A stretch of DNA of 64,000 nucleotides. It comes from Phycisphaerae bacterium. Its GTDB lineage: Bacteria > Planctomycetota > Phycisphaerae > UBA1845 > UTPLA1. The notes beneath the pieces are model-generated. The model made no database searches, had not been told where the DNA came from, and saw only the letters and a list, made by a program, of their open reading frames with translations. The stretch is taken from contig JAKLKO010000007.1 of assembly GCA_023150615.1 (NCBI GenBank), forward strand, positions 45,016-109,015, given 5' to 3'. A program made the translations under genes and the position numbers. Shown piece after piece: positions 19,763-28,247 of this stretch; the stretch's first letter is position 1, and each line of letters starts with the position of its first letter.

Positions 19763-20251
19763 CTACCGGGCAATGCCCGCGGGAGGGACGGCGAGCGCGC
19801 GCGAGGAATACTGCATGGCCCGCACGGCCAACTCGACCGGCTTCTCGGTCAGGTGAATCATCGACTGCGGGTTGACCTTCTTGACGCTCCAGACGTCCGG
19901 CACGTTGTTGGGGCCGAGATAGACGTGCGCCGCGCCTTCGCGCCAGCCGTAGAAGTACCACTCGTGGTTGCCCATGAAGTCCTTGCGGGTCAGGACGGGA
20001 TGCTCCTTGACCCAGATGATCGCCTGCGAGAAATACAACTCGCAGGCCTTCAAGACCGGCGGGTAGTTGCCGATGTTTGCGTAGCCGCCCCAGATGTACG
20101 CGATGTGACCAGGCAACAACACGCGAGCGACGTTGCCGAACCAGGCGTGCAGGAGCCGGTCGAACTCCTCGTCGGAAACGAAGTCGTTCGCCAGCGGTCG
20201 GTCCTTGGCCCGCATCTTCGCGTGCGTTGGCTTGGCGATCACGTCATACAT
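19763..20251 (-). pseudogene. Internal fragment of a DNA N4/N6-methyltransferase
   Basis: About 140 residues match the middle of a beta-class DNA methyltransferase: IWGGYANIGNYPPVLKAC, then WVKEHPVLTRKDFMG, GWREGAAHVYLGPNN and the HLTEKPVELAVRAMQYSS segment. The DPPY catalytic motif expected upstream and the SAM-binding FGGSGST motif expected downstream are both missing, so the fragment cannot be active. It joins a cytochrome-like fragment at its 5' end. Confidence 0.7.
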
Positions 20252-20460
20252 CGCACACGCCGATCATCCCGACCGCCAGCTCTACACGTCGCTCTACTGG
20301 GCTTCGTCTTCATGACCACGATCGTGCTGGGCACGTTTGTCTTCTTCAGCGGGCACACGGCCTTGTGGTTCCTGCGTTCGGCCGTGCTGTTCATGCGCGG
20401 CCCGGCGGCGTTCTCGCGGATGGCGTCTTCGATGGTTGAATCGTCGGGCATCCCCGCTGT
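20245..20460 (+). pseudogene. Frameshifted C-terminal fragment of a membrane cytochrome b-like protein
   Basis: One frame reads ADHPDRQLYTSLYW and stops; the next frame continues GFVFMTTIVLGTFVFF then SGHTALWFLRSAVLFMRG. Adding one G after TACTGG at about 20300 would join them, so a single-base deletion is likely. The combined sequence looks like the last helix of a bis-haem cytochrome b subunit (GHTALWFLR), though the family is uncertain. No N-terminal part is present. Confidence 0.5.
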
Positions 20461-20464
20461 CGCC

Positions 20465-20803
20465 TCAGTTCAGGATGGGCACCATCCGTTGGCGGTGCCG
20501 CCGCTCGCGTCGGGCATTCATGTTCACCGCCCGCGCCGTGTTGCGGCCTTCCAGGTGCGCCAGCCACGCCTCTTGAACCGCGTCGTCTCGATCAGTCCAG
20601 ACGACCAGGCGCAGCTCGAGCGCGAGCCTGCGGTGGTCCCGCAGCGGCGGAAGCACCAGCCTGACGTTTCCATGCTCCAGCGATGCCGTCAGCGCAAACG
20701 TCCGATCGGGACGCGCCCACATGCTTGCGTCCGAGGTTGAGAGATCGAGGACGGCCTGGACGTCGCGATCGATGATCCCAACTCGTCGCGCGAGCGTGTA
20801 CAG
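20465..20803 (-). pseudogene. 5'-truncated hypothetical gene
   Basis: Codon usage and composition look protein-like from about 20803 to a stop at 20465 (TLARRVGIIDRDVQAVLDLS, later DDAVQEAWLAHLEGRN and ARRERRHRQR). The latter part resembles the region-2 DxVQEAWL pattern of sigma-like proteins, but only loosely. Upstream the frame runs into the antisense of the transposase fragment, so the true N-terminus appears lost to that insertion. Confidence 0.4.
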
Positions 20804-20812
20804 GCGGCCGAG

Positions 20813-21193
20813 ATGCTGGAACGGACGTATCGACGCCATCGTCTCTGGCCGCGGACACTGGGGGCCGACGCCAACTATCGAGAGGGGGAGTTCCTGGCCG
20901 TGCTGGAGGGCATCGGCGTCACGCCGCACGTGCCGATGCCGTCCACGGTGATCCGCGGCGCCGGGGACACGTCGGCGGCGCGGCGTCGCGCGCGACGACG
21001 GATGCGGACGATCGCCTACGCCATCAGCCAGAAGGTTCGCAAACGAATCGAAGAGCTGATCGGCTGGGCCAAGACCATCGGCGGCCTGAAGCGGGCCGGC
21101 TTCATCGGACGCTGGAAGATCACCTTGCAGGCAGAAATCACGGCCGCAGCCTACAACCTCCTGCGACTGGCGCGACTGGCCCCTGCAACGTAG
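20813..21193 (+). mobile_element. C-terminal fragment of an IS5/IS1182-type DDE transposase
   Basis: The frame carries GADANYREGEFLAVLEGIGVTP, then RMRTIAYAISQKVRKRIEEL and GWAKTIGGLKRAGFIGR followed by AAYNLLRLARL. This is the typical C-terminus of IS5-related transposases, including the last acidic residue region (KRIEELIGW). The N-terminal two thirds with the first catalytic Asp residues are absent and no terminal inverted repeats were seen. It is a dead remnant. Confidence 0.75.
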
Positions 21194-21295
21194 TCGTCCA
21201 ACGCAGCGCCCTCGACGCCCCCGCCCCTTCACACACCTCGACCCCGACCTCGAATCCATACGGAGACCATCGCGCATTGTCCGCAACTCACTTAT

Positions 21296-21481
21296 TTAGC
21301 GGCCTGCTAGAAGCCCAAATGCGGCGGCGCCGCAGGCAACTACCCCAAGGCCGTGCCGCATTCTTGCTACATGCGGAGCGACGCTCTGACCGAGATCCAA
21401 CGAATCGGCGAACCAGCCGACTAGAGCGCCGACTGCAACAAGGCCAAAGAGCAAGGTCGCGTGCAGTTTAAGAGATCGCAT
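21296..21481 (-). CDS. Possible 61-residue membrane protein
   Basis: From an ATG at 21481 the product has one or two hydrophobic segments (LLFGLVAVGALVGWF and VVACGAAAFGLLAG) with charged residues between. Only a weak ribosome-binding site (TGGGGAC) precedes it. The rest of 21194-21636 holds nothing I recognise. Treat as tentative. Confidence 0.35.
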   Translation of the reverse strand: MRSLKLHATLLFGLVAVGALVGWFADSLDLGQSVAPHVARMRHGLGVVACGAAAFGLLAGR

Positions 21482-21636
21482 TGTCGTTGTCCCCAGCGGC
21501 TTATGTCCCGGAAAACCTATTCTGACACCCACTGAGCCTCTCGTGATCACCCCGCGTGTCTTCACCGCTATCGGGTTTAAGGTCGATTTCCGCGCAACTC
21601 TCTGCCCTCGGACCATGGTTCATTAATTACCAGGCG

Positions 21637-22425
21637 TCACTTCCACAGTTGCCACCATTTCTTCTTATTGGCTGCTCGGGGGAGAGGCGATCTCCGGGTT
21701 GCGGGCCCCGGACCAGATTCCAGAAGTTGCAGGATCGCGGGTAGATTCTCGTGGTTGTGCCGCTTAAGGCGCCGCGCGTATTCGAGAACTGTACCACCAG
21801 CTGCGCTTTGGGCGTTTGGGTCGGCACCATGTTCTAGAAGCACTCGCACGACTTCGGGATTGTAGTAGCCAACGCCGATTTCCAAAGGAGTCTCCCCCCG
21901 CATGTCGCGCGCATCTACCTCATGTCCAGCACGCAAATACCTTCTTATCTCCGCCAGGTCCCCGTCTCGACAGGCGGTGTGTAGCGGAGTCGTTTCCTGT
22001 ATATTCTTGGCTGCAGCTTCATCCTGCGGGCTGATCTTATGTGATGGACAAACAGGGTCGCCATTGACTTCAGTGACTTCGATCCCGTCCTGCCGAAGTC
22101 GCGCGATCGCGATATCCTTGCTACTGGTCCATATCGAGCCCATTTCGTGACGACCCTTAAACTTGCCACGGTATTTGAAGATCATTGCCTTGTTCGACCT
22201 TCCGCCTGGCCCGCGTTCCCCCGCGGCCTTCTCCGCTGCTTTGTCCAACCGGTCACCGCGCGCAAACCGGAGGAGCCGCTTTGCGCGATCAGCCACAGCT
22301 GGGTCATCCACACGGCTCATCCGTTCCATCAGTTCAAAGCCCTTCTCGTCCTGAAAGAACTCCTCGCCGAGAGATTCTGCCATTGACAGGAGGGCCATCG
22401 CTCTTGCACGGTCGGACTCGTTCAT
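21637..22425 (-). CDS. Ankyrin-repeat protein with GspF-N-like segment
   Basis: The start at 22425 overlaps the upstream stop as ATGA. The 262-residue protein has an N-terminal helical region, then near residue 90 a KYRGKFKGRHEMGSIWTSSK stretch continuing into DIAIARLRQDGIEVTEV, which resembles the small alpha/beta domain that opens GspF/PilC proteins. Three ankyrin-type repeats follow (TTPLHTACRDGDLAEIRRYL, GETPLEIGVGYYNPEVVRVLL, then a partial one), and a Lys/Trp-rich end (NKKKWWQLWK). There is no signal peptide. Function is unknown; ankyrin repeats suggest protein binding. Confidence 0.75.
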   Translation of the reverse strand: MNESDRARAMALLSMAESLGEEFFQDEKGFELMERMSRVDDPAVADRAKRLLRFARGDRLDKAAEKAAGERGPGGRSNKAMIFKYRGKFKGRHEMGSIWTSSKDIAIARLRQDGIEVTEVNGDPVCPSHKISPQDEAAAKNIQETTPLHTACRDGDLAEIRRYLRAGHEVDARDMRGETPLEIGVGYYNPEVVRVLLEHGADPNAQSAAGGTVLEYARRLKRHNHENLPAILQLLESGPGPATRRSPLPRAANKKKWWQLWK

Positions 22426-22736
22426 TGCGAATGCCTCCGTTCTTTGAGTTCTCTCAAGCGCCGTTCGGCATCCTCTCTCGAGGGCTGTGCGGCTTCTTCC
22501 TTCCAGAGCCGTTGGGCCTCTTTGAAGCTCAATCCTCTTGCCGCGCACGCGGCAAGGAATTCGTCCTGCTCAACGCAGTCTTTCTGGTAGGCCCCTTCTG
22601 CTTCTTGCGGCGTCATCCCAAATGTCGCCATGAGCTGAAGATAGCTTGCCTTTCGAGCCGCCTCTAAGCTAGCGAGCTCTTCCGGCGTAGCGCCGAAGAT
22701 TCTCCACTTTAGCCGTTTCCAGATAGTTATTCGCAT
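22422..22736 (-). CDS. Small helical hypothetical protein
   Basis: A start at 22736 gives about 104 residues; an in-frame codon at 22781 is also possible. The N-terminus is basic with tryptophans (MRITIWKRLKWRIFG), and the rest is helical and charged, with two similar segments, MTPQEAEGAYQKDCVEQDEF and LSFKEAQRLWKEEA, that look like short SHOCT/EF-like helices. It is translationally coupled to the ankyrin gene. I do not recognise a family. Confidence 0.6.
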   Translation of the reverse strand: MRITIWKRLKWRIFGATPEELASLEAARKASYLQLMATFGMTPQEAEGAYQKDCVEQDEFLAACAARGLSFKEAQRLWKEEAAQPSREDAERRLRELKERRHSQ

Positions 22737-22829
22737 GGCCTTCCTCTTGCAGTGTCGGTTCGACCTTGTGGACACCGACATGGCGGAGCTCGGCGGTCGG
22801 AACGAAAGTGCGGAGACATAGTCATGGCT

Positions 22830-23105
22830 GTCTTCTCTGATTCGCCATCAGTGCGACGGAGCGAAACCCAATCCTCTCACATCGCTCAGACCGTACCGCG
22901 TAACGTGACGACGTCCGCAGGTAGAACGGACGATCCGCCCACGAGCCGCCGCGGCATGGTCGAACGAGCTGCCAATATGGCGGCTTCACCGCCGGGTCCG
23001 GGTGGCCGTCGTAGCACCGATGGGGCCCATCGGGCTCGCACTATTCATGGACGTTACCGGCCATATCCATGACACCAAGCGCACTTGCGACCTGCGGATA
23101 CTCGT
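22830..23105 (-). pseudogene. Decayed C-terminal copy of an FGE-sulfatase domain with nonsense codon
   Basis: The reverse strand encodes ALGVMDMAGNVHE, then a TAG stop, then CEPDGPHRCYDG, and later RPCRGGSWADRPFYLRTSS. This closely matches the end of the intact kinase-FGE gene at 23889-26006 (ALGVMDLAGNVHEWCEPDG and RPCRGGSWADHPFYLRTSS). The conserved Trp codon TGG has become TAG. It is therefore a partial, inactivated duplicate. Confidence 0.75.
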
Positions 23106-23108
23106 GAA

Positions 23109-23252
23109 TCATACAAACGCCCACCCCGGTGAGTCGACGCAGATGTCGTCCGCAATGTCATACGTGTCTACATAAAGTTCAACCCTGTGCGCTCCACAAT
23201 TGCAGTTGATCTCGTAGCGGTCAATCATGAACACTTCTTGCTCATATGCCAT
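23109..23252 (-). CDS. Possible 47-residue hypothetical protein
   Basis: The frame from 23252 ends in a cysteine-containing, acidic sequence (INCNCGAHRVELYVDTYDI, then DDICVDSPGWAFV). Base composition between 23109 and 23560 is visibly richer in A and T than the neighbours, a sign of foreign origin. No ribosome-binding site is convincing, and the rest of 23253-23565 holds nothing recognisable. Confidence 0.3.
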   Translation of the reverse strand: MAYEQEVFMIDRYEINCNCGAHRVELYVDTYDIADDICVDSPGWAFV

Positions 23253-23565
23253 CTTAATGATAGGATCTGAGAGCAACATAAGGTTCGGCTTCGCAATGCC
23301 ATTTCGCAGATGGACATGATCACTTTTCGAGATACCCACTGCGCCCAGTCGCCGCCACTGGACTTCGGCTCCGCCTGGACATCGCAAGTGACGACAATAT
23401 CTATTTATTCCGCGAGGACCAATTCCAGTGCAAACCGGAGTTACAGGCGACAAACCATAGCCTCTTGCGGAGTTAGTTCCTAGCATTCGTGATCTCCCCA
23501 AATAGCATGCGTATTCCTCGCATACCGAGCCGAATAACCACTCGCACCAGCACGCTCCCGCAATG

Positions 23566-23892
23566 TCAAAAGACCTCGCGAAGCAAGGACGAAAGCTCAA
23601 CCTTTTGTCCCGCAGAAGCGCGCTGAAATGCATGCTGGTATATGTCTTGGCCGATCTTCATGATCGCAACTGCGTTTGCGGCAAAGTTTTCCGCAAGACC
23701 TTCATCTTCCGGCGACAGTCCGTGCTCCCGGAGGGCTATCGACCATGAAAGAAACAGGAGCCGCTGCGGGTCCTCTTCGGGGGCGAGGAAAAGCCGACAA
23801 CAGAAATCTTCGCACGCCTTTCGTGACACAGGGTTCATAACAGCAATAATGCTTTTGATCTCAGATAGTGGTCGAAGGGTCGGCATGATCAT
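23566..23892 (-). CDS. Small hypothetical protein coupled to the kinase-FGE gene
   Basis: The 108-residue ORF starts at 23892 inside the kinase stop (ATGA overlap), so it belongs to the sigma-kinase operon. It is helical (LRPLSEIKSIIAVMNPVSRKACEDF, here broken into two parts in the protein), with a paired cysteine (FCCRLF) and no signal peptide or membrane segment. No family is recognised. Coupled small genes like this may serve as partners of the kinase, but the sequence does not prove it. Confidence 0.65.
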   Translation of the reverse strand: MIMPTLRPLSEIKSIIAVMNPVSRKACEDFCCRLFLAPEEDPQRLLFLSWSIALREHGLSPEDEGLAENFAANAVAIMKIGQDIYQHAFQRASAGQKVELSSLLREVF

Positions 23893-26006
23893 CCTCCCAA
23901 GTACGCGATGCATCGAAACCCGATTCTGTCGTACCGTTCCGACCGCACGGCGTAGCGCGACGACGTCCGCAAATAGAACGGATGGTCTGCCCAGGAACCA
24001 CCACGGCACGGCCGCACGAAGGGCCAATCCTTAGTTCTCACGGCTGGATCACGCCTACCGTTATAGCAGCGCTGCGGTCCGTCGGGTTCGCACCATTCGT
24101 GGACGTTGCCGGCCAGGTCCATCACGCCCAGCGCACTCGCACCCTCGGGATACTCGTAGACCTTCGTCAGCAACTCGAAGCTGTTCGCTTCGTGCGGGTC
24201 GAGCCGCCGGAACTCCTGAAACCACAGATATGCGGGGTCGGGTCCTGGCGACTTGAATGGCGCGAACGCGCGGCCAGCGGCACGTTCAGCGGAATTGGCG
24301 CGATCGTCGTCCCAATCGTCTCCCCACGGGTAGCGCCGATGCGTCCCGCTGCTCGGGTCCCATGAGGCTGCCTTCTCCCACTCCGCCTCGGTCGGCAGGC
24401 GCTTGCGCGCCCAGGCGGCATATGCGCGGGCGTCGTCGTGCGTCACCATGATGACCGGGTAGTCGTCCTGGCCCGGCGGGTAGGTGCGCGTATTGGGGTC
24501 CCAGTTGTAGGCCTCCCCCCACTCGGCATCTACTCGCGGCACCGGATAGTTCGGTACGGTGTCGATGAACTTCTTATAGCGCGCGTTGGTAACCGGGTAC
24601 TTGTCGATCAAGTACGCACAGGTGCGGGCCTCGTGTTCGGGCGCCTCCGCTGGGAGGCATTCGTTTGACCCCATCTGGAACCGTCCGGCCGGTACGAAGA
24701 TCATCTCCGCACCGTCCACGGGCCAAACCCAGGTGTCGCCGGGCCCGGCTTCCTCTAGGCGAAAGTCGTCCAGCGTGAATAGCCGCGGGGCCTTAGCACA
24801 ACGAATCACGCCGTCCGGCTCGTATTCTCCAACGCCCGACCCGCGGAGTCGGACGATTCTCGGACTACGCGGAGCGGCAGAACCGCTCGCGACAATCTCT
24901 GCGAGCTGCTGTTTCAGCGCAGCCGCAGCTGCTGGCCGCTTTCCGGGGTCCTTCTCGAGCAGTCGATGGATGATCTGAACGAGCGCCTTCGGGATGCCGG
25001 CAGCGATTGATTCAAGCGGGATCGCAGGCGTCTCCGTTATCGACCGGATCAGTTGTACGAGATTCAATGCTCCACGCATCTCGAAATACGGACGCCCGGC
25101 GAGCATGAAGTAGATGGTGGCCCCGAACGCATAGATATCCGCTTGCGCGGTAACTTCGTGCCCCAACACCTGCTCCGGCGCCATCCAGATGAGTGTGCCC
25201 GGTTGTGTCCCGGGTTGAGTCGTGGCCCCGGCGTCGGCGGGCCCATGCGGCACAAGGATGATGCCGAGGTCGGCAAGCTTGGCATGCTCTCGGTCGCCCC
25301 CCGTGAAGAGGATGTTGGCGGGCTTGATGTCTCGATGCACGAATCGATGGCTGTGAATCAGGCTCAGCGCGTCGCAAAGACCGCTTGCATGGCGGACGAC
25401 GGATTCCCACGGCTGTGGCCCGCGCTCGCGCACCAGATCGCCAAAGGTCCCGCCGGCCAGGAACTCCATTACGATGAACCCGTCGCCGTCCTTCGGGCAC
25501 TCGGCATCATGAATCGTTACGATGTGTGGGTGCGGGAGGTTGGCGGTCGCAATGATCTCGCGCTCAAACCGACGGCGGTTAGCCGGATCACGATCGAGAA
25601 CGTGGCGGGGTAAGAGCTTGACCGCCACGATGCGGGGCACCTTCCGGTCGTATGCCTGATAGACGTGCGCAAAGCCTCCGGTTCCTTTCAGCCCGGTGAT
25701 CTCATATCGATTCTGGAATACCGACCCGGGCCGGAGCACGCCGTCGTTCGAACATGTGCTACCGACGACATCTGCGAGTTTGCCATCCGCAGCAACGGCG
25801 CTTTGCGTCCGGGTGCCAAGGAGTCGCCGAAATTGACCCTCGTCAGCAAGGAAGGCGTTGATTTCTTTAGCGAATTCAGGATATCGGGCGAGCCATTCGT
25901 CGCGGCTTGGGGCGCGGCCGGCCTCGCGCGCCAGTAGATACTGCGCAATAATTTCGTCGAGCTGCTGGTCACCCGTCGAGTTGTCGTGTGCCTCACGCAT
26001 CGGCAT
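23889..26006 (-). CDS. Ser/Thr protein kinase fused to a formylglycine-generating-enzyme-like domain
   Basis: The 705-residue protein opens with a short helical region, then a Hanks-type kinase domain from about residue 100: GTGGFAHVY glycine loop, VAVKLL lysine, HRDIKPANI catalytic loop, and LADLGI in place of the usual DFG, then an MAPEQ segment. After a linker, residues about 420-705 form an FGE-sulfatase/SUMF1-like domain (VPAGRFQMGSNE, RLPTEAEWEKAA, YPWGDDW, LAGNVHEWCEP, RGGSW). No membrane helix is visible between the domains. This fusion is common in planctomycetes, with the FGE-like part probably a binding module. It lies between an ECF sigma factor and a small gene. Confidence 0.92.
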   Translation of the reverse strand: MPMREAHDNSTGDQQLDEIIAQYLLAREAGRAPSRDEWLARYPEFAKEINAFLADEGQFRRLLGTRTQSAVAADGKLADVVGSTCSNDGVLRPGSVFQNRYEITGLKGTGGFAHVYQAYDRKVPRIVAVKLLPRHVLDRDPANRRRFEREIIATANLPHPHIVTIHDAECPKDGDGFIVMEFLAGGTFGDLVRERGPQPWESVVRHASGLCDALSLIHSHRFVHRDIKPANILFTGGDREHAKLADLGIILVPHGPADAGATTQPGTQPGTLIWMAPEQVLGHEVTAQADIYAFGATIYFMLAGRPYFEMRGALNLVQLIRSITETPAIPLESIAAGIPKALVQIIHRLLEKDPGKRPAAAAALKQQLAEIVASGSAAPRSPRIVRLRGSGVGEYEPDGVIRCAKAPRLFTLDDFRLEEAGPGDTWVWPVDGAEMIFVPAGRFQMGSNECLPAEAPEHEARTCAYLIDKYPVTNARYKKFIDTVPNYPVPRVDAEWGEAYNWDPNTRTYPPGQDDYPVIMVTHDDARAYAAWARKRLPTEAEWEKAASWDPSSGTHRRYPWGDDWDDDRANSAERAAGRAFAPFKSPGPDPAYLWFQEFRRLDPHEANSFELLTKVYEYPEGASALGVMDLAGNVHEWCEPDGPQRCYNGRRDPAVRTKDWPFVRPCRGGSWADHPFYLRTSSRYAVRSERYDRIGFRCIAYLGG

Positions 26007-26033
26007 CCGATCCGCATCATGTGCGCAGGGTCA

Positions 26034-26615
26034 TCAACCAACGAACTCCCGTATCCGCTCATCTTCCGACAGCGTTTGGTTCAGCGCCGAAAGGCCCCTT
26101 CGTAGCAGCCCGGCTACTGAGGGAAGGCTGCGCTGCATTTCGGCCGCCGTTTCCTCCAAAGTCAGGCCCACAAGATGATGTAGTTCAACTGCGATGCGCT
26201 GATCATCGGGGAGACAAGCCAGGGCGTCCGCTACGGCCAGGAGACGTTCCGCTAGTCGCATTTGTCCCGAAGGCGTCGATTGGGCGGCGGGAATCAGGTT
26301 ACCCAGACGAGAAGAGGAATCGTCGATGGCTGCGTCGATGGACCGCTCGAGTGCGACATCTCGTTTGTCTGCGGTCGCCTTGCGACACTCGTCGATGATG
26401 TGGTTGCGGAGGATCCCGGCCAGATACGCGGCGACATCTTGGGTGTTCGCGCCTTCGATTCCGCCAATGCCCTTGAATGCCTTGATCATGGTTTCCTGCA
26501 CGATGTCAGATGCGTCAATCTTGCCCTGGAGCTTGCGCGGGAGCGCACGGCGAGCAATGATCCGGAGGTAGTTCCGGTGCCGCTCGAACTTCGCAATGAA
26601 CTCCTGTTCGTTCAT
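26034..26615 (-). CDS. ECF sigma factor paired with the kinase
   Basis: The start at 26615 is taken because the protein then begins MNEQEFIAKFERHRNYLRII, usual for this family; an upstream codon at 26660 adds an unlikely tail. Region 2 reads DASDIVQETMIKAFKG, and region 4 ends with GLTLEETAAEMQRSLPSVAGLLRRGLSALNQ, split in the fold as helix-turn-helix. There is no anti-sigma gene nearby; control by the adjacent Ser/Thr kinase is the pattern known for planctomycete ECF groups. The gap to the kinase start is 27 bases. Confidence 0.88.
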   Translation of the reverse strand: MNEQEFIAKFERHRNYLRIIARRALPRKLQGKIDASDIVQETMIKAFKGIGGIEGANTQDVAAYLAGILRNHIIDECRKATADKRDVALERSIDAAIDDSSSRLGNLIPAAQSTPSGQMRLAERLLAVADALACLPDDQRIAVELHHLVGLTLEETAAEMQRSLPSVAGLLRRGLSALNQTLSEDERIREFVG

Positions 26616-26694
26616 GCGGATGCCTTGGGCAAGTCCGTGTTGCCATTGCAGCGGGCGCATTGCATCGCCGGCAACGCGAAAAGCACAAGTTCAA

Positions 26695-26892
26695 TCACCC
26701 CTTCGCCCTCACGACCTGCGCCAGCACGCAGCCTACCATCGTGACGATCCCAAGTAGCCGGGTCGCGCGCCGGGTGCGAGGGTCCGTCGCGACAATTCGC
26801 TTGTACTCGACCCAGAGCATCTGCCCGTCGTCGTCTCGATGTTCGATCCGCTGGAGATCGGGCCACGGGGTTGATTTCACTATCGTGGTCAC
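26695..26892 (-). CDS. Doubtful short ORF
   Basis: The 65-residue frame (STPWPDLQRIEHRDDDGQ, later RLLGIVTMVGCVLAQVV) ends in a hydrophobic helix and could be the C-terminal remnant of a membrane protein. No ribosome-binding site or family match supports it. Confidence 0.25.
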   Translation of the reverse strand: MTTIVKSTPWPDLQRIEHRDDDGQMLWVEYKRIVATDPRTRRATRLLGIVTMVGCVLAQVVRAKG

Positions 26893-27652
26893 GGCGGCGG
26901 TCCGCCTTCCGATGGACGCCGTTCAGCCGTCGGGCCGGTTGCCTCGCCTGGCTGTCGCCGCTGGGCAACACGCCGGAACGTGTCCATAAGGGAAGGGACG
27001 TAATCGCCGCCGGAATTGACCGCGCCGTGCTGAGATTCTCTGATGGAATGACGGCCGGGAGATCGGGGAAGGCTGAACCAGCGTCTTGGTCAGCAGCTTG
27101 CCAGGATGGCCTCGCGGGGTGCAGGAGGGACGCGCGCTCGCGGCGATGGCCGCGGCGCAGTCGGTGCTGCCCGGCGCTTGAAGCGGCCGGGCGAGGCGGA
27201 TTCCGCGAAGGGACATCCATAACGCCGGCCTTCTGAAGATCGACCCTTGATTCTCCCATCTCGGGGCTTGTCGAGCAAGCCCCCTGGTGGATGTCGCGGT
27301 ATCCCGGTCGCCCTACCCCTTGGCGGCCCGCGGCTCCGGCCCCAACAATCACCGCTCCATCAGCTGGGCTGCGACGGGAGAATAACCGCGCAAACAGCTG
27401 CACAGCGATCCGGCGGCGCGTGCGGGTAGTTGTCGTTCCCGCAACAAGCCCCAGTGTCGCCCCAGCTTCGCTTGACCCTGAACTCGTGTCGAGGACGCCG
27501 CGTGATCCCGATGCCGAGAGCCTGGCTCGACCGTGCCTGATCGAGCTGTCGGGACACCTCGGCGCTCGTCCTCGCGTCGGACTAGTCGAATGCAGTCGGG
27601 CACTCGGAAACCAGACCTCGCTCACGACGGCCCAAGGCCTGCCGAATGGGCC
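26893..27652. other. Stretch without a convincing gene
   Basis: Long frames exist on both strands because of high GC, but all are Arg/Pro/Ser-rich with no motif. No inverted repeats of note or transposase pieces were recognised. It may be decayed DNA between the kinase operon and the redox island. Confidence 0.5.
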
Positions 27653-27678
27653 GTAACTCCGCGAGACGCCTTGCATCA
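27653..27678 (+). promoter_or_regulatory. ECF-type promoter motif, ferric-reductase/Rieske operon
   Basis: GTAAC (27653-27657) and CATCA (27674-27678) are separated by 16 bases. The next gene on this strand starts 168 bases downstream. It matches two other perfect sites at 30110 and 44944. Confidence 0.5.
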
Positions 27679-27846
27679 CACTTGCATGCATCCGGCTGAG
27701 GGAAGGGCCGTGCGTGTTACGCCGGGTGCGGCGGACTATCATCGGCGTGGATTTGTACGATGGCACGGTTTCGGCGGAGCGACAAACCGTCGGCGGCGCC
27801 GCCCACCGGTCAAGTGCTCGCCGCCAGCGCCTCTTGTGGAACACCA

Positions 27847-28062
27847 ATGCCTGGCTTGATCTTGTTAGGAGCCTCGATCTACGCGACCGTCGGCACGCTT
27901 TTCGGCGCGGGTTTCGTCTTGCGCGGCGTCGAGCGCGTCGATCCGGCCGCACTCGGCGCGCCGTGGACGTTTCGGATACTGATTCTCCCGGGCGTGATCG
28001 CGCTCTGGCCGCTGATGGCGTGGCGCTGGTGGTGCGCGCCGCGAACGAGGGGCGCGGCATGA
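27847..28062 (+). CDS. Small two-helix membrane protein
   Basis: The 71-residue product from 27847 has two hydrophobic helices (LILLGASIYATVGTLFGAGF and FRILILPGVIALWPLMAW) joined by a short loop (RGVERVDPAALGAP). It overlaps the next gene as GCATGA. It precedes another small membrane protein and a ferric-reductase-like Rieske fusion, so it is probably a small subunit or anchor of that membrane redox system. The family is not recognised. Confidence 0.65.
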   Translation: MPGLILLGASIYATVGTLFGAGFVLRGVERVDPAALGAPWTFRILILPGVIALWPLMAWRWWCAPRTRGAA

Positions 28063-28247
28063 CGCGATCGCAACGGCGCTGGCACGTTTACGTCTGGATC
28101 GTACTGGGACCGTTGATTGCCCTGGGGCTGGTCGCGGCGTTGTCCGCCCGGGTGCCGCCAGCGATCCAGCCGGAGATTCGACCGGCCGCCGGCGCAATCG
28201 ACAATTCAAGCACGGAGGGATCCAGAGTCGTCGAGAGAAGGCCGTGA
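28059..28247 (+). CDS. Small single-helix membrane protein
   Basis: This 62-residue product starts in the previous stop (ATGA). It has a basic N-terminus and one helix (VYVWIVLGPLIALGLVAALSA), then a Pro/Ala-rich outer segment. The next gene starts with a GTG overlapping its last codons. Four-gene coupling suggests the small proteins act with the Rieske fusion. No family is recognised. Confidence 0.6.
   Translation: MTRSQRRWHVYVWIVLGPLIALGLVAALSARVPPAIQPEIRPAAGAIDNSSTEGSRVVERRP

Noticed and set aside
27600-27730. Possible group II intron end
   Set aside because: Some words resemble intron domain V, but the stem does not pair and no reverse transcriptase is nearby.
26612-28060. 482-codon minus-strand frame
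   Set aside because: It runs antisense to the small membrane genes and across empty DNA, is Arg/Ser/Pro-rich and has no domain.
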